Positions 17,588 through 26,460 are shown, numbered from the stretch's first letter. The stretch: 64,000 bases of DNA from an uncultured Holophagaceae bacterium (GCA_903913215.1 CAIWKE010000002.1:186001-250000); one strand, 5' to 3'. Numbers and translations are program-made. Notes: generated by a model not told the origin, from the sequence alone.

Positions 17588-18465
17588 TGCGCGCCATCGC
17601 CACCCTCCGCTCCCCTTCCCGCGCCAAGCACGTGGACAAGTTCATGCGCGGGGTCCTGTGGGTCATCGCGCTGGGCTTCATCCTGGTGCTGGCGGTCTTC
17701 GTGGGCGCCATCCTCCACCAGGGCTGGCCCGTCCTGCGCCTGGACTTCCTCACCCGGATGCCCGAGACCTTGGAGGCTGGGGGCGGCATCAAACCCCAGA
17801 TCTTCAACTCCATCTACTTGGTCCTCCTTTCCTTGGGGCTCTCGCTGCCCATCGGTCTCGGAGCGGGCGTATACATGGCCGAATACGCTGGCAAGGGCCG
17901 GACCCTGAACTTCTTCCGGCTCTGCATCGAGACCCTGGCGGCCACCCCCTCCATCGTCTTGGCCCTCTTCGGCATGATCGTCTTCGTGCAGACCCTGGGC
18001 TGGAGCTTCTCCATCCGCTCTGGTGCCCTCACCCTGGCGCTGCTGAACATCCCCGTCATCACCCGCGTGACGGAGGTCAGCCTCATGAGCGTGCCCCGGG
18101 AACTGAAGGAAGCCAGCTACGGCCTGGGCGCCACCAAGCTCCAGACCATCCTGAAGGTAGCCCTGCCCTACGCAGCCACGGGCATCCTCACGGGCCTGGT
18201 GCTTACAGCCGGCCGGGCCTTCGGCGAGAGCGCCATCCTGGTCTTCACTGCGGGCACCAACACCAGCGCCATCTTCCCGGACTTCCGCCTCACGGTGCCG
18301 GGCGAGACCCTTTCCGTGCACCTTTGGTACGTCACCTCGGACGGCACCCTGCCAGACGCCCGGGAGATCGCCGCAGGCACTGCCGCGGTGATGATCCTGG
18401 TCCTGTTGATCCTGAACCTCTCGGTCCGCTTCCTGGACCGCGCCATTCGCCGACGGACCCGCTGA
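17587..18465 (+). CDS. pstA: Phosphate ABC transporter permease PstA
   Basis: 292 residues, six membrane segments. The coupling loop is [27 protein letters not shown] and the downstream [21 protein letters not shown] is characteristic of PstA. It pairs with PstC in the inner membrane. The start overlaps pstC by one base and the stop overlaps pstB by one base, so the three are tightly coupled. Confidence 0.93.
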   Translation: MRAIATLRSPSRAKHVDKFMRGVLWVIALGFILVLAVFVGAILHQGWPVLRLDFLTRMPETLEAGGGIKPQIFNSIYLVLLSLGLSLPIGLGAGVYMAEYAGKGRTLNFFRLCIETLAATPSIVLALFGMIVFVQTLGWSFSIRSGALTLALLNIPVITRVTEVSLMSVPRELKEASYGLGATKLQTILKVALPYAATGILTGLVLTAGRAFGESAILVFTAGTNTSAIFPDFRLTVPGETLSVHLWYVTSDGTLPDAREIAAGTAAVMILVLLILNLSVRFLDRAIRRRTR

Positions 18466-19247
18466 TGCTCAGTCCCAAGACTCCTGAAACCAAGCCGGTC
18501 AAGCTCTCCGTGAAGGATGTGGCCTTCAGCTACGGCGAGAAGAAAATCCTCGACGCGCTCACGCTCGACATCCATGCCGAGCGGGTCACGGCCATCATCG
18601 GCCCCAGCGGTTGCGGCAAGAGCACCTTCCTGAAGTGCTTCAACCGCATCCACGAGGTCACCACCGCCGTGAAGGTGAGCGGCGACATGCTCATCGATGG
18701 CGTGGACATCTACAAGGGCGGCATCGACGAGATCGACCTGCGCCGCCGGGTGGGCATGGTCTTCCAGAAGCCCAACCCATTCCCCAAGTCCATCTACGAG
18801 AACGTGGCCTTCGGCCCACGGCTCTTCGGCGTAAACGACAAGGTCACCCTGGACGTGCTGGTGGAAGACGCACTGCGCAAAGCCGCCCTCTGGGATGAGG
18901 TGAAGGACCGCCTCAAAGAAAGCGCTTCGGGCATGAGCGGTGGTCAGCAGCAGCGCCTCTGCATCGCCCGGGCACTGGCCGTGGGGCCCGAGGTGCTGCT
19001 CATGGACGAGCCCTGCTCGGCCCTGGACCCCATTGCCACCTCCAAGATCGAAGAACTGATCATGGAGCTGAAAGAGTCGCTCACCATCGTCATCGTCACC
19101 CACAACATGCAGCAGGCAGCCCGCGTGAGCGACTACACGGCCTTCTTTTGGCTGGGCAGACTGGTGGAGATGGATCTCACGGAGCGGATCTTCACCACGC
19201 CCCGGGAACGCATGACGGAAGACTACATCACGGGGAGGTTCGGCTGA
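18465..19247 (+). CDS. pstB: Phosphate ABC transporter ATP-binding protein PstB
   Basis: 260 residues from the ATG at 18465. Walker A is GPSGCGKST, the Q-loop is [12 protein letters not shown], the signature is [15 protein letters not shown], Walker B is [13 protein letters not shown] and the H-loop is [23 protein letters not shown] is specific to PstB. It powers phosphate import. One-base overlaps with pstA and phoU show coupling. The same frame is open upstream but only as a shadow of pstA. Confidence 0.95.
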   Translation: MLSPKTPETKPVKLSVKDVAFSYGEKKILDALTLDIHAERVTAIIGPSGCGKSTFLKCFNRIHEVTTAVKVSGDMLIDGVDIYKGGIDEIDLRRRVGMVFQKPNPFPKSIYENVAFGPRLFGVNDKVTLDVLVEDALRKAALWDEVKDRLKESASGMSGGQQQRLCIARALAVGPEVLLMDEPCSALDPIATSKIEELIMELKESLTIVIVTHNMQQAARVSDYTAFFWLGRLVEMDLTERIFTTPRERMTEDYITGRFG

Positions 19248-19912
19248 TGCGCGTATTCGATTCGGAACTGAAGGAGCTGAGGGACGGGATCATGGCCATG
19301 GCGGGCATCGCCGAGGAGATGATCGACCTGACCATCCAGGCTCTCTCGGAACGCTCCCGGACCAAGGCCGAACGCGTTGTTCAGCTGGACCGGCAGATGG
19401 ATGAGTGGGAGCTGAAGCTGGACCAGGTGTGCGTGGACCTCCTGGCCCTCCGCTCCCCGGCGGCCACGGACCTGCGTCTGGTGGCCTCCAGCCTCAAGAT
19501 CGTGCCTGAGCTGGAGCGCATCGGCGACCACTGCTGCAACATCGCGCGGCGGGCCACCTATGTGCATCCGCCCATCCTCTCCGGGGACGTGCTGAACTCC
19601 ATGGGCAACGAGACCCGCAAGATGGTGCGCCAGGCCGTGGACGCCTTCGTGAGCAGCGACGCGGGTCTGGCCCGCACGGTCATCAGTGCCGACGATGTGG
19701 TGGATGACCTCTACGGCACCATCTACCGGGAGCTGCTGCGCCTGATGATGTCTGACCCCCTCTGCATCGAGCGGGCCAGCCACCTCATCCTCGTGATCAA
19801 GAACTGGGAGCGCATCGCGGACCAGGCCACCAACATCGCCGAGGAAGTCCTCTTCATCCTGGAGGGTCGCAGCGCCAAACACACGTACCTCCAGGACAAT
19901 CCCGTAGACTAG
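19247..19912 (+). CDS. phoU: Phosphate signalling protein PhoU
   Basis: 221 residues, made of two three-helix PhoU repeats. Metal-binding-type motifs ELERIGDHCCNIARR and NWERIADQATNIAEE mark the two halves. PhoU links the state of PstSCAB to the PhoR kinase and damps the response when phosphate is ample. The ATG overlaps the pstB stop by one base. A second PhoU-like (DUF47) gene lies at 22.3 kb next to pit. Confidence 0.93.
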   Translation: MRVFDSELKELRDGIMAMAGIAEEMIDLTIQALSERSRTKAERVVQLDRQMDEWELKLDQVCVDLLALRSPAATDLRLVASSLKIVPELERIGDHCCNIARRATYVHPPILSGDVLNSMGNETRKMVRQAVDAFVSSDAGLARTVISADDVVDDLYGTIYRELLRLMMSDPLCIERASHLILVIKNWERIADQATNIAEEVLFILEGRSAKHTYLQDNPVD

Positions 19913-19929
19913 GTCCAACCAAGGTGCCC

Positions 19930-20634
19930 ATGCCCCGCATCCTCCTACTCGAAGACGACACCGAAATCCGCCTCGGGCTGGAGCAGCATCTCCGCCGCGA
20001 GGGCTTCAGCCTGCTGCCCGTGGGCACGGGCCGGGATGCCCTCCTGGCCCTCAACGCCAGTGGGCCGCGCCTCGATGCGGCCCTGCTGGACCTCAGCCTG
20101 CCGGACATGGACGGCCTCGACGTCCTGCGCGCCATTCGCACTCACCCCACCCTGCGGGCCATGCCCGTGCTGCTGGTCACCGCCCGCAGCGAGGAGATCG
20201 ACCGGGTCCTGGGCCTGGAGCTGGGCGCTGACGACTACATTTCCAAGCCCTTCTCAGCGCGGGAACTCGCGGCCCGGCTTCGGGCCATCCTCCGGCGTTC
20301 CTCGCCTTTCGAGGCCGAGGAACGGAAGCCCCAGCTCACCTACGGCCCCATCGCTCTGGACCTGGACATGCACACGGCCCGGGTGGACGGTCAGCTGGTG
20401 GAACTCACCCGCCGCGAATTCGAGCTGCTGGCCTACTTCCTGGCCAACCCCCGCCGCGTGCTCACCCGCGAGAAGATCCTCCAGCAGGTCTGGGGCCTCG
20501 AATACCTGGGCGAGAGCCGCACCATCGACGCCCACGTGCGCCGCGTGCGGGCCAAGCTGGGCGAAGTGGCCGCCGAGGCCATCGAGACCGTGGTGGGCGT
20601 GGGGTATCGGCTCGGCGGCCCGTCCGATTCCTGA
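19930..20634 (+). CDS. phoB: Phosphate response regulator PhoB
   Basis: 234 residues from the ATG at 19930 (AAGG five bases upstream); a GTG at 19924 is the alternative. The receiver has acidic LLLEDD near residue 6-10, phospho-acceptor Asp54 in LLDLSLPDMDG and Lys in ISKPFSARE. An OmpR-type winged helix follows (LTRREFELLAYFLANP, RTIDAHVRRVRAKLG, VVGVGYRLGG). It should bind the GTNACA repeats before pstS and the pit operon. The partner phoR is convergent, not in the same operon. Confidence 0.92.
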   Translation: MPRILLLEDDTEIRLGLEQHLRREGFSLLPVGTGRDALLALNASGPRLDAALLDLSLPDMDGLDVLRAIRTHPTLRAMPVLLVTARSEEIDRVLGLELGADDYISKPFSARELAARLRAILRRSSPFEAEERKPQLTYGPIALDLDMHTARVDGQLVELTRREFELLAYFLANPRRVLTREKILQQVWGLEYLGESRTIDAHVRRVRAKLGEVAAEAIETVVGVGYRLGGPSDS

Positions 20635-20668
20635 GTTCCCCTCCGCTGTGGCAGTAACCATCGGTTAT

Positions 20669-20741
20669 TTAACCGCAGAGGACTCAGAGAGCGCAGAGTG
20701 AACCTCTATTTCTCTGCGCCCTTTGCGTCCTCTGCGGTTGA
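20669..20741. repeat. Long imperfect palindrome between phoB and phoR
   Basis: Arms of 30 bases at 20669-20698 and 20712-20741 pair with about four mismatches over a 13-base loop. The arm contains AACCGCAGAGGAC and GCGCAGAG. It lies between the converging ends of phoB and phoR and could end transcription from both sides. It is AT-richer at its edges than the coding sequence and looks like a dispersed intergenic palindrome rather than a plain terminator, since it has no clear T-run. Confidence 0.65.
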
Positions 20742-20827
20742 ATGGTTTCCTTCCGTATCTATCCCTATTTTTAGTATTTGCTGCGCCGATAAGCACGACA
20801 AAAAAGTGTTTTGTAATCAAGTGTGCT

Positions 20828-22210
20828 TCACGCTGAAATCGTAGGCCCTGTCTCGGGATCGGTCTCGGCCTGGGGCGGTAGCAGCACGCGGAAGGTGGCG
20901 CCGCCACCGGGGCGGTTTTCCACGCTGACCTCGCCGCCCATGAGTCGACAGAGGTGCTTCACGATGGCTAGGCCCAAGCCGGTGCCTGGTTTGGCCCGGG
21001 TGGCCTGGGAGCGGTAGAAGCGCTCGAAGATGCGCCCCTGCTCACCCTCGGGGATGCCCGGCCCCTGGTCGCGGACCTCCCAGGTGTGGCCCTGGGCCGA
21101 GGCCTGCACGGAGAGCACCACTTCACTGCCCTCAGGGCTGAACTTCATGGCATTGGAAACCAGGTTCTCCAGGATCTGGTGCAGCCGCAGCGGGTCAGCC
21201 TGGATGTAGGTACCGGGCGCTGCCCGGTACTCCTGCATCAATCTCACGCCATTGGTGCTGTGCTGGCGCCGCAATTCCTCGACCAGGCCTGTAAGGAAGC
21301 GTTCCAGATCCACGGCTTCCGGAGCGAGTTTGAGGGCTCCGCTCTCGATGCGGCTCAGCTCCGACAGGTCGCCAAGCAGCAGGGTGAGGCGGTCCACAGA
21401 GCGCAGGATGGACTGGGTGCTGCCCCTGGCAGGCTCCGGGAGGTCTTCTTCCAGCAGGTTCTCGGCGGCAATGCGGATAGCCGTGACCGGAGTCTTCAGC
21501 TCATGGCTCACATTGGAGATGAATTTCTGCCGGGTCGTCTCCAGGGCCTCCTGGTTGCTGATGTCGTCCAGGGTGAGGAGCACCCCGGTGATGGCCCCCA
21601 GGGGAGCGAAGGGGATGGCACGCACCCGCAGGGTCCGACCCGACCGGACCAGTCGCCATTCAGCCCCCAGGCCCTGGTAGGCACGTTCCACCGCCGTGGG
21701 ACTATCCACGTCACGAAACACCGCGCTCACGCCCATGCCCTTGGCCAAGGGGGCGCCCAGGCCCAGGTGGCGCTGGGCTGCGGGGTTGAATTGTTCCAGG
21801 CCGCCTCCGGGACCAAAGAGGAGCACGCCTTCTTCCAGCCTGGCCATGATCCCGGGGAGGAGCCGATCTTCTCGGGCGGCTTTCTCGCGCAGCTCAAAAT
21901 TCTCCTGCTCCAGAGCACTCCAGGCCAGGGGCAGATCCTTGATCGCCCGGGGCCGGGTGCCGCCCAACAACTGGCCCAGGGGTTCCGTGACGGGGCGCAC
22001 CTGCCACCGAGCCAACAGGATATAAACCAGTGCCACGGTTGCCATGAGGCCAATAGACCAGGCTGGGGAAGCGCCTTTGTGGATGCTGACGCCGAGGCCC
22101 AAGCCCAAGAACAGCATCGAGCCCATGGCCGTCAGGGCCCGGCCCAGGAAGGCCGGCAGGCCTGATTCCTCTCCCTCTTGGTTGTTCCTTGGCTCCATAG
22201 GATTCGACAT
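20828..22210 (-). CDS. phoR: Phosphate-sensing histidine kinase PhoR
   Basis: About 460 residues from the ATG at 22210; a second ATG four codons on (22198) is also possible. Two membrane segments lie near residues 20-60 with almost no periplasmic loop, as in PhoR. A PAS-like region (about 110-215) precedes the H box FISNVSHELKTPVTAI. The ATPase has LENLVSNAMKFS, DQGPGIP and GTGLGLAIVKHL. It phosphorylates PhoB on phosphate starvation. It faces phoB and diverges from the DUF47-pit operon, with a Pho box in between, so it may be self-induced. Confidence 0.9.
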   Translation of the reverse strand: MSNPMEPRNNQEGEESGLPAFLGRALTAMGSMLFLGLGLGVSIHKGASPAWSIGLMATVALVYILLARWQVRPVTEPLGQLLGGTRPRAIKDLPLAWSALEQENFELREKAAREDRLLPGIMARLEEGVLLFGPGGGLEQFNPAAQRHLGLGAPLAKGMGVSAVFRDVDSPTAVERAYQGLGAEWRLVRSGRTLRVRAIPFAPLGAITGVLLTLDDISNQEALETTRQKFISNVSHELKTPVTAIRIAAENLLEEDLPEPARGSTQSILRSVDRLTLLLGDLSELSRIESGALKLAPEAVDLERFLTGLVEELRRQHSTNGVRLMQEYRAAPGTYIQADPLRLHQILENLVSNAMKFSPEGSEVVLSVQASAQGHTWEVRDQGPGIPEGEQGRIFERFYRSQATRAKPGTGLGLAIVKHLCRLMGGEVSVENRPGGGATFRVLLPPQAETDPETGPTISA

Positions 22211-22250
22211 TACACCGCCAGCAGCCTCAAGCCCACGGGACCCGGCGGAA

Positions 22251-22267
22251 TTTACACGCCAGTTACA
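22251..22267 (+). promoter_or_regulatory. Probable Pho box between phoR and the DUF47-pit operon
   Basis: TTTACA (22251-22256) and GTTACA (22262-22267) repeat at exactly 11 bp, matching the hexamers before pstS. The site is 44 bases before the DUF47 start and 41 bases from the phoR start, so it could serve either strand. Confidence 0.6.
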
Positions 22268-22310
22268 GCTCCGAACCCAGTACAGTTGAAGGTTGAATGC
22301 AGGAGATCCG

Positions 22311-22958
22311 ATGTCATTGAATGCTCTGATGCGCTGGCTCAAACCCCGGGAAATGGTCTTTTTCGACCTCCTGGAGGCAGCTACGGCCAACGCCTACCAG
22401 GCCGCCCAGCTCTTCGACCGGGAGATCCGCAGCAACGACCCAGCCCGTTTCGCGGAGCTGCGTCGGCAGATGAAGGACCTGGAGCACATCGGCGACGACT
22501 TCACCCACGAAATCATCGACCGCCTCAACCAGACCTTCGTGACGCCCCTGGAGCGTGAGGACATCATGGCCCTGGCCCATGCCATCGACGACGTGGTGGA
22601 CAAGATCCACGCAGTCTGCGAGCGCCTGATCCTCTACCGCATCGGTTCCGTGATGCCCGCCTTCACGGAGATCAGCTCCATCATCGTCGAGAGCGCCGGG
22701 GAGATGCTCTTCCTCATCCGCTCCCTGCGCACCATGTCCAACCAGAAGGAGATCCGGGACCGGATCCGCCGCGTGCACACCTTGGAGACCAAGGCCGACT
22801 CTATCTACCACGCGGGCCTAGCCCAGATCTTCGAGAACCCCACGGACCCCATCGCCCTCATCAAGTGGAAGGAACTCCTGGAGCAGATCGAGGAGGCCAC
22901 CGACAAGATCGAGCTGGTGGCCAAGGTCGTGGGCTCCACCGTCATGCGCAACGCCTAA
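22311..22958 (+). CDS. DUF47/PhoU-like protein, partner of Pit
   Basis: 215 residues from the ATG at 22311 with AGGAG (22301-22305) five bases upstream. All-helical DUF47 family, distantly like PhoU: KDLEHIGDDFTHEI and LAHAIDDVVDKIHAVCERL give the metal-binding helix pattern. Such genes usually sit before low-affinity phosphate carriers and are thought to regulate them. Here pit follows after 15 bases. It is distinct in sequence from the PhoU at 19.2 kb, so the island holds two PhoU-type regulators. Confidence 0.88.
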   Translation: MSLNALMRWLKPREMVFFDLLEAATANAYQAAQLFDREIRSNDPARFAELRRQMKDLEHIGDDFTHEIIDRLNQTFVTPLEREDIMALAHAIDDVVDKIHAVCERLILYRIGSVMPAFTEISSIIVESAGEMLFLIRSLRTMSNQKEIRDRIRRVHTLETKADSIYHAGLAQIFENPTDPIALIKWKELLEQIEEATDKIELVAKVVGSTVMRNA

Positions 22959-22973
22959 GACTGAGCCGCAGCC

Positions 22974-23969
22974 ATGATCATCTCGCTGGTCTTTATCGTC
23001 CTGCTCGCCCTTGTCTTTGACTACATCAACGGCTTCCACGACACGGCCAATGCCATCGCCACCGTCGTCTCCACCGGGGTGCTTTCCGCCCGCAACGCCA
23101 TCATGATGGCCGGCATCCTGAACTTCGGCGGCGCCCTCATGGGCACCCAGGTGGCCACCACCATCGCCAAAGGTATCGCCGACAGCCAGTTTGTCGTGCC
23201 CGCTGTCATCGTGGCAGCCCTCCTCGCGGCCATCGTCTGGAACCTCATCACCTGGTGGCTGGGCATCCCCTCCAGCTCCAGCCACGCCCTGGTGGGCGGC
23301 CTGGCAGGCGCTGTGGTGGCCCAGGCTGGCCGCGGCGCCCTGCACACCACCAAACTCAAGGAAGTGGCCACCTTCCTGGTGGTCTCCCCGGTGGTGGGCT
23401 TCTTCATCGCCATGGTGCTCATCATCGCCATCCTTTGGATCGTGCGGCGCATGGCCGGGCACCGTGTGAACGTCGCCTTCCGCAAGCTGCAGCTGCTCTC
23501 CGCCGCCGCCATGGCCTTCACCCACGGCACCAACGACGCGCAAAAAGCCATGGGCATCATCGCCCTGGCGCTCATCACCTATGGCAAGCTCAGCGCCCAC
23601 GGCGCCGTGGTCGCGGTGCCCATCTGGGTGAAACTGGCCTGCGCCACGGCCATGGGCCTGGGCACCATGTCGGGTGGGTGGAAGATCATCCGCACCATGG
23701 GTACCAAGATCGTGAAGCTGCGGCCCATCCACGGCTTCGCCGCCGAGACCGCCGCTGCCATCGTGCTCTTCACCACAGCCCACCTGGGCGTCCCCGTGAG
23801 CACCACCCACGTCATCTCCGGCGCCATAATGGGTGTGGGCGCCAGCATGAACGTCTCCGCCGTCCGCTGGGGCGTGGCCGGGAACATCCTCGTGGCATGG
23901 ATCCTCACCATTCCTGTGAGTGCCCTGTTGGCGGCGGGATTCCTGAAGATCGTTGCGCCCTTTTTCTAG
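22974..23969 (+). CDS. pit: Inorganic phosphate transporter, PiT family
   Basis: 331 residues, about ten membrane segments. The family signature GFHDTANA stands at residues 20-27 and its inverted partner as FTHGTNDAQKAMG; SSSSHALVGGLAGA and VSTTHVISGAIMGVG are also typical. It takes up phosphate with a cation. It sits behind the DUF47 gene in one operon. A 27-base palindrome follows the stop by six bases and may end transcription. Confidence 0.93.
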   Translation: MIISLVFIVLLALVFDYINGFHDTANAIATVVSTGVLSARNAIMMAGILNFGGALMGTQVATTIAKGIADSQFVVPAVIVAALLAAIVWNLITWWLGIPSSSSHALVGGLAGAVVAQAGRGALHTTKLKEVATFLVVSPVVGFFIAMVLIIAILWIVRRMAGHRVNVAFRKLQLLSAAAMAFTHGTNDAQKAMGIIALALITYGKLSAHGAVVAVPIWVKLACATAMGLGTMSGGWKIIRTMGTKIVKLRPIHGFAAETAAAIVLFTTAHLGVPVSTTHVISGAIMGVGASMNVSAVRWGVAGNILVAWILTIPVSALLAAGFLKIVAPFF

Positions 23970-23975
23970 GGGCTG

Positions 23976-24002
23976 CTCAGAATCCGCTGCGCGGATTCTG
24001 AG
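23976..24002. repeat. 27-nt palindrome, copy 1 (after pit)
   Basis: A perfect 12-base stem with loop TGC: the left arm is CTCAGAATCCGC. It lies six bases after the pit stop. A sister copy stands at 40908-40934 after another gene, with the stem changed from A-T to G-C at one pair so that pairing is kept. It may serve as a terminator-like RNA hairpin or be a small dispersed repeat. Confidence 0.75.
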
Positions 24003-24111
24003 TTAGAAAACAGTAGGGTACTCTGTGCGAAAAATTCGCTGGAGCGACATCGTTTCGTCACTTGAGGTGGTGAAACTTAGCGTCCCTGCTTCGCGGATGC
24101 GCGTCACCGTT

Positions 24112-24137
24112 AAGTCTCCGTCTTTTCGCTGAGACTT
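24112..24137. other. Short inverted repeat in the pit-acetyltransferase gap
   Basis: Seven-base arms AAGTCTC (24112-24118) and GAGACTT (24131-24137) with a 12-base loop lie in the 236-base gap between pit and the next gene. No gene or clear promoter was seen in the gap; the purpose is unknown. Confidence 0.3.
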
Positions 24138-24205
24138 TCCCGCGAGACCATGCGGTTGTCATACCGGAGTCCGACCCTGGATCCAGACCCAAGGGAGGCA
24201 CGACC

Positions 24206-24742
24206 ATGACGATCGAGACCCTCACCCAACACCCCGAAGGCGCCCGCTACACGGTGCGCTCCCTCGGCAGCTCGGACTTCGCGCACCTGCGGCGCCTGGA
24301 GGCGGAGATCTGGTCCGGCGATGGCGCTGGGGAACTCTGCCCGCACTACCTGCGGCTCTGCACGGAGCTCTACCGCGACTGGTGCTTCCTGGCCATGGAC
24401 GGCGACCGCCCCGTGGGCTACGTGCTCAACTTCGTGGCGGGCAAGACGGTCTACTGCGCCACCCTGGCGGTGCACCCGGAATACCAGAAGGGCCGCGTCA
24501 ACTACTTGCTCATCCGCGCCATGGTCTCCAAGCTGCTCAACGAGGATGTGGACGAGTGCCGCTTCCTGGTCGAGCCGGACAACCAGGACGCCCGCAACGT
24601 GCACAATGCCCTGGGCGCCCGGGTCGTGGAAGAGGTCAAGGATTTCTACGCCCCCGGCGATACCCGCCTCTGGTCCGCCATTACCCGGGACGACCTGGAG
24701 CGAGTTCGCGCCCGCTACACGCGTCTGAAGTTGGTGAGCTGA
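24206..24742 (+). CDS. GNAT-family N-acetyltransferase
   Basis: 178 residues, ATG at 24206 with GGGAGG seven bases upstream. The GNAT core is visible in RPVGYVLNF, the acetyl-CoA strand CATLAVHPEYQKGRVNYLLIRAM (with Q/R-x-x-G-type loop QKGRVN) and the C-terminal FLVEPDNQDARNVHNALGARVV. The acceptor substrate cannot be told. The stop shares one base with the next gene, an acyltransferase, and a ureohydrolase follows, so it may act in a small modification pathway. Confidence 0.82.
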   Translation: MTIETLTQHPEGARYTVRSLGSSDFAHLRRLEAEIWSGDGAGELCPHYLRLCTELYRDWCFLAMDGDRPVGYVLNFVAGKTVYCATLAVHPEYQKGRVNYLLIRAMVSKLLNEDVDECRFLVEPDNQDARNVHNALGARVVEEVKDFYAPGDTRLWSAITRDDLERVRARYTRLKLVS

Positions 24743-25422
24743 TGTCCTGGCCAGGCGTGCTCTGGCCCACCTTCGCCCTCCTGCCTGAATTGGCCGCGGG
24801 GGTGGCACCCCAGCCCGGCTTGCACCGTTGGGCCAAGCGCCTGCTGCCGGCCCTGGGGGTCCAAGTGGAGCTCGAGGGGATCCTGCGCCGCGACATTCCT
24901 CTCTGGGTGGCCAACCACCTGAGCTGGGTGGATCCAGTCTTGCTCATGAGCCTCCGCCCCATGGGCACCATCGCCAAGGGCGAAGTCCAGAGCTACCCCC
25001 TGCTGGGCCGGTGGGCCCGGAAGTCCGGCATCCACTTCGTGGACCGGCAGGACCCCACCAGCCGCGCCGCCGCCCTGGCCACCTTCAGCGCCTCGCTCAA
25101 GGGCGGTCGGGACATGCTCCTCTTCCCCGAAGGCACCACCACCCGGGGCGAACGCCTGGCTCCCTTCTACGACGGCGGCCTCCGCGTTGCCTTCGAGCTG
25201 GGCCTGCCCGCCCAACCCATGCGCCTCTCCAGTCCCGCGCCGCACTATCCCTGGACCGGCGACGAGACACTGCTGCCCCACCTGCGTACCCTCTTCGCCA
25301 CGCGAACCCTGGTGGCGCTAGAGGCCCAGGAGCCCTTGCATCCCCGCGACTATCCTGATGCCGCCACATGGGTCCAGGCCTTCCGCAGCGCCCTCGAACC
25401 CCGGAGCCCCCATGTCCTCTGA
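24742..25422 (+). CDS. 1-acyl-sn-glycerol-3-phosphate acyltransferase-like protein (PlsC family)
   Basis: 226 residues from the ATG at 24742. The HX4D catalytic motif is NHLSWVD (His59, Asp64) and the substrate-binding motif is FPEGTTTRG. IPLWVANHLSWVDP and VQSYPLLGRWARKSGIHFVDR are typical. These enzymes move an acyl chain from a carrier to lysophospholipid or an aminolipid at the membrane. It is a little short and lacks a strong N-terminal membrane anchor. It overlaps the GNAT gene by one base and the ureohydrolase by 11, so the three are coupled. An ornithine-lipid-type pathway is possible but not shown. Confidence 0.82.
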   Translation: MSWPGVLWPTFALLPELAAGVAPQPGLHRWAKRLLPALGVQVELEGILRRDIPLWVANHLSWVDPVLLMSLRPMGTIAKGEVQSYPLLGRWARKSGIHFVDRQDPTSRAAALATFSASLKGGRDMLLFPEGTTTRGERLAPFYDGGLRVAFELGLPAQPMRLSSPAPHYPWTGDETLLPHLRTLFATRTLVALEAQEPLHPRDYPDAATWVQAFRSALEPRSPHVL

Positions 25423-26362
25423 TGCCCTGATGCAGGGCCTGCGCACGGGCCTCACCCCCTTCCTGGGCTTGCCACTGCGCGTGGATCCCTGCCCCGCCAC
25501 GGGGGTGGTGCTGGGCGTGCCCTGCGATGCGGGCGTCATCAACCGGCCCGGCGCCCGTCTGGGCCCCTGGGCCATGCGGGCCGCCTCCATGGGCCTGGGC
25601 TCCCACCCCATGCCCGAGCGTCTGCGCGAAGGTCGGCTGAACCTGGGGCCCGGCGCGGCTTCAGGTTGGGTGGACGGTGGCAACGTCCCCACCCTGCCCT
25701 TCTCGCTCAAGGAAGCCCTGGCCACGGTGCAAGACACGGTGGGTGCCTGGGCCATCACTGGCAGCCGGACCCTGCTCCTGGGTGGCGACCACTCGCTGAC
25801 CTTGGGTGCCCTGCGGGCCCTGTATCTGCAGCACGGCCCTCTGGGCCTCCTCCACATCGATGCCCATCCGGACGCCGCTCAGGGCGCCGCCTGGGGCACG
25901 GACATCCACCACGGCACTTGGCTGCGCCAGGCTCTGGAAGAGGGACTGTTGGACCCGGAGCGCACGGTGCAGGCAGGCCTGCGGGCCCCCCGCTTCGATG
26001 ACGAGGAGCTCTCCTTCCTGCAGGCCGCCGGCGTGCGCATGTGGAGCCCGGCGGATCTGCGGGATCCCTTCCTGGCGCCGCAGCTGGCCGAGGACCTGGC
26101 CAGCATCGGCCAAGGTCCCGCCTACCTGAGCCTCGACCTGGACGCGCTGGATCCCGTGCTGGTACCCGCCGTGGCGGAGCCTGTGCCCGGCGGCCTCAGC
26201 CTAACCGAGACCCTGGCCCTCATCCACGCCGCCCGGGAGTGGCCGCAGCCCTGGGTGGGCGCGGACCTCATGGAGCTGGCCCCCACCCTAGAAGGCGCCG
26301 AAACCAGCGCCCGCCTTGCGGTCCACCTCGCCCTCCACCTACTTTCGGGTCGTTCGGAATGA
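25412..26362 (+). CDS. Ureohydrolase (arginase/agmatinase/formiminoglutamase superfamily)
   Basis: 316 residues from the ATG at 25412 with GGAG five bases upstream. Dinuclear manganese ligands are all visible: His127 in LLGGDHSLT, Asp150, His152 and Asp154 in HIDAHPDAA, and Asp242/Asp244 in SLDLDALDP with the following EPVPGG. The family cuts guanidino groups from arginine, agmatine or related compounds. DAHPD in place of DAHxDxN or DAHxDTY leaves the substrate open. The start lies inside the end of the acyltransferase gene. Confidence 0.87.
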   Translation: MSSDALMQGLRTGLTPFLGLPLRVDPCPATGVVLGVPCDAGVINRPGARLGPWAMRAASMGLGSHPMPERLREGRLNLGPGAASGWVDGGNVPTLPFSLKEALATVQDTVGAWAITGSRTLLLGGDHSLTLGALRALYLQHGPLGLLHIDAHPDAAQGAAWGTDIHHGTWLRQALEEGLLDPERTVQAGLRAPRFDDEELSFLQAAGVRMWSPADLRDPFLAPQLAEDLASIGQGPAYLSLDLDALDPVLVPAVAEPVPGGLSLTETLALIHAAREWPQPWVGADLMELAPTLEGAETSARLAVHLALHLLSGRSE

Positions 26363-26386
26363 TCTCTTCGTTGCATGGTCATTCCG
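26355..26386 (+). terminator. Possible weak terminator after the ureohydrolase gene
   Basis: Eight-base arms CGGAATGA (26355-26362, including the stop codon) and TCATTCCG (26379-26386) enclose a 16-base loop. There is no T-run, so function is doubtful. Confidence 0.3.
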
Positions 26387-26460
26387 TTACGGCCCCTTAT
26401 GTCGCCTGCCCTCCAAAATGAAATGTCCATCACCTAACCAGCGACTCAGCTGAGGTTGCC

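Noticed and set aside
17565-18464. Upstream extension of pstB
   Set aside because: Out-of-frame reading of pstA, rich in Arg/Pro/His.
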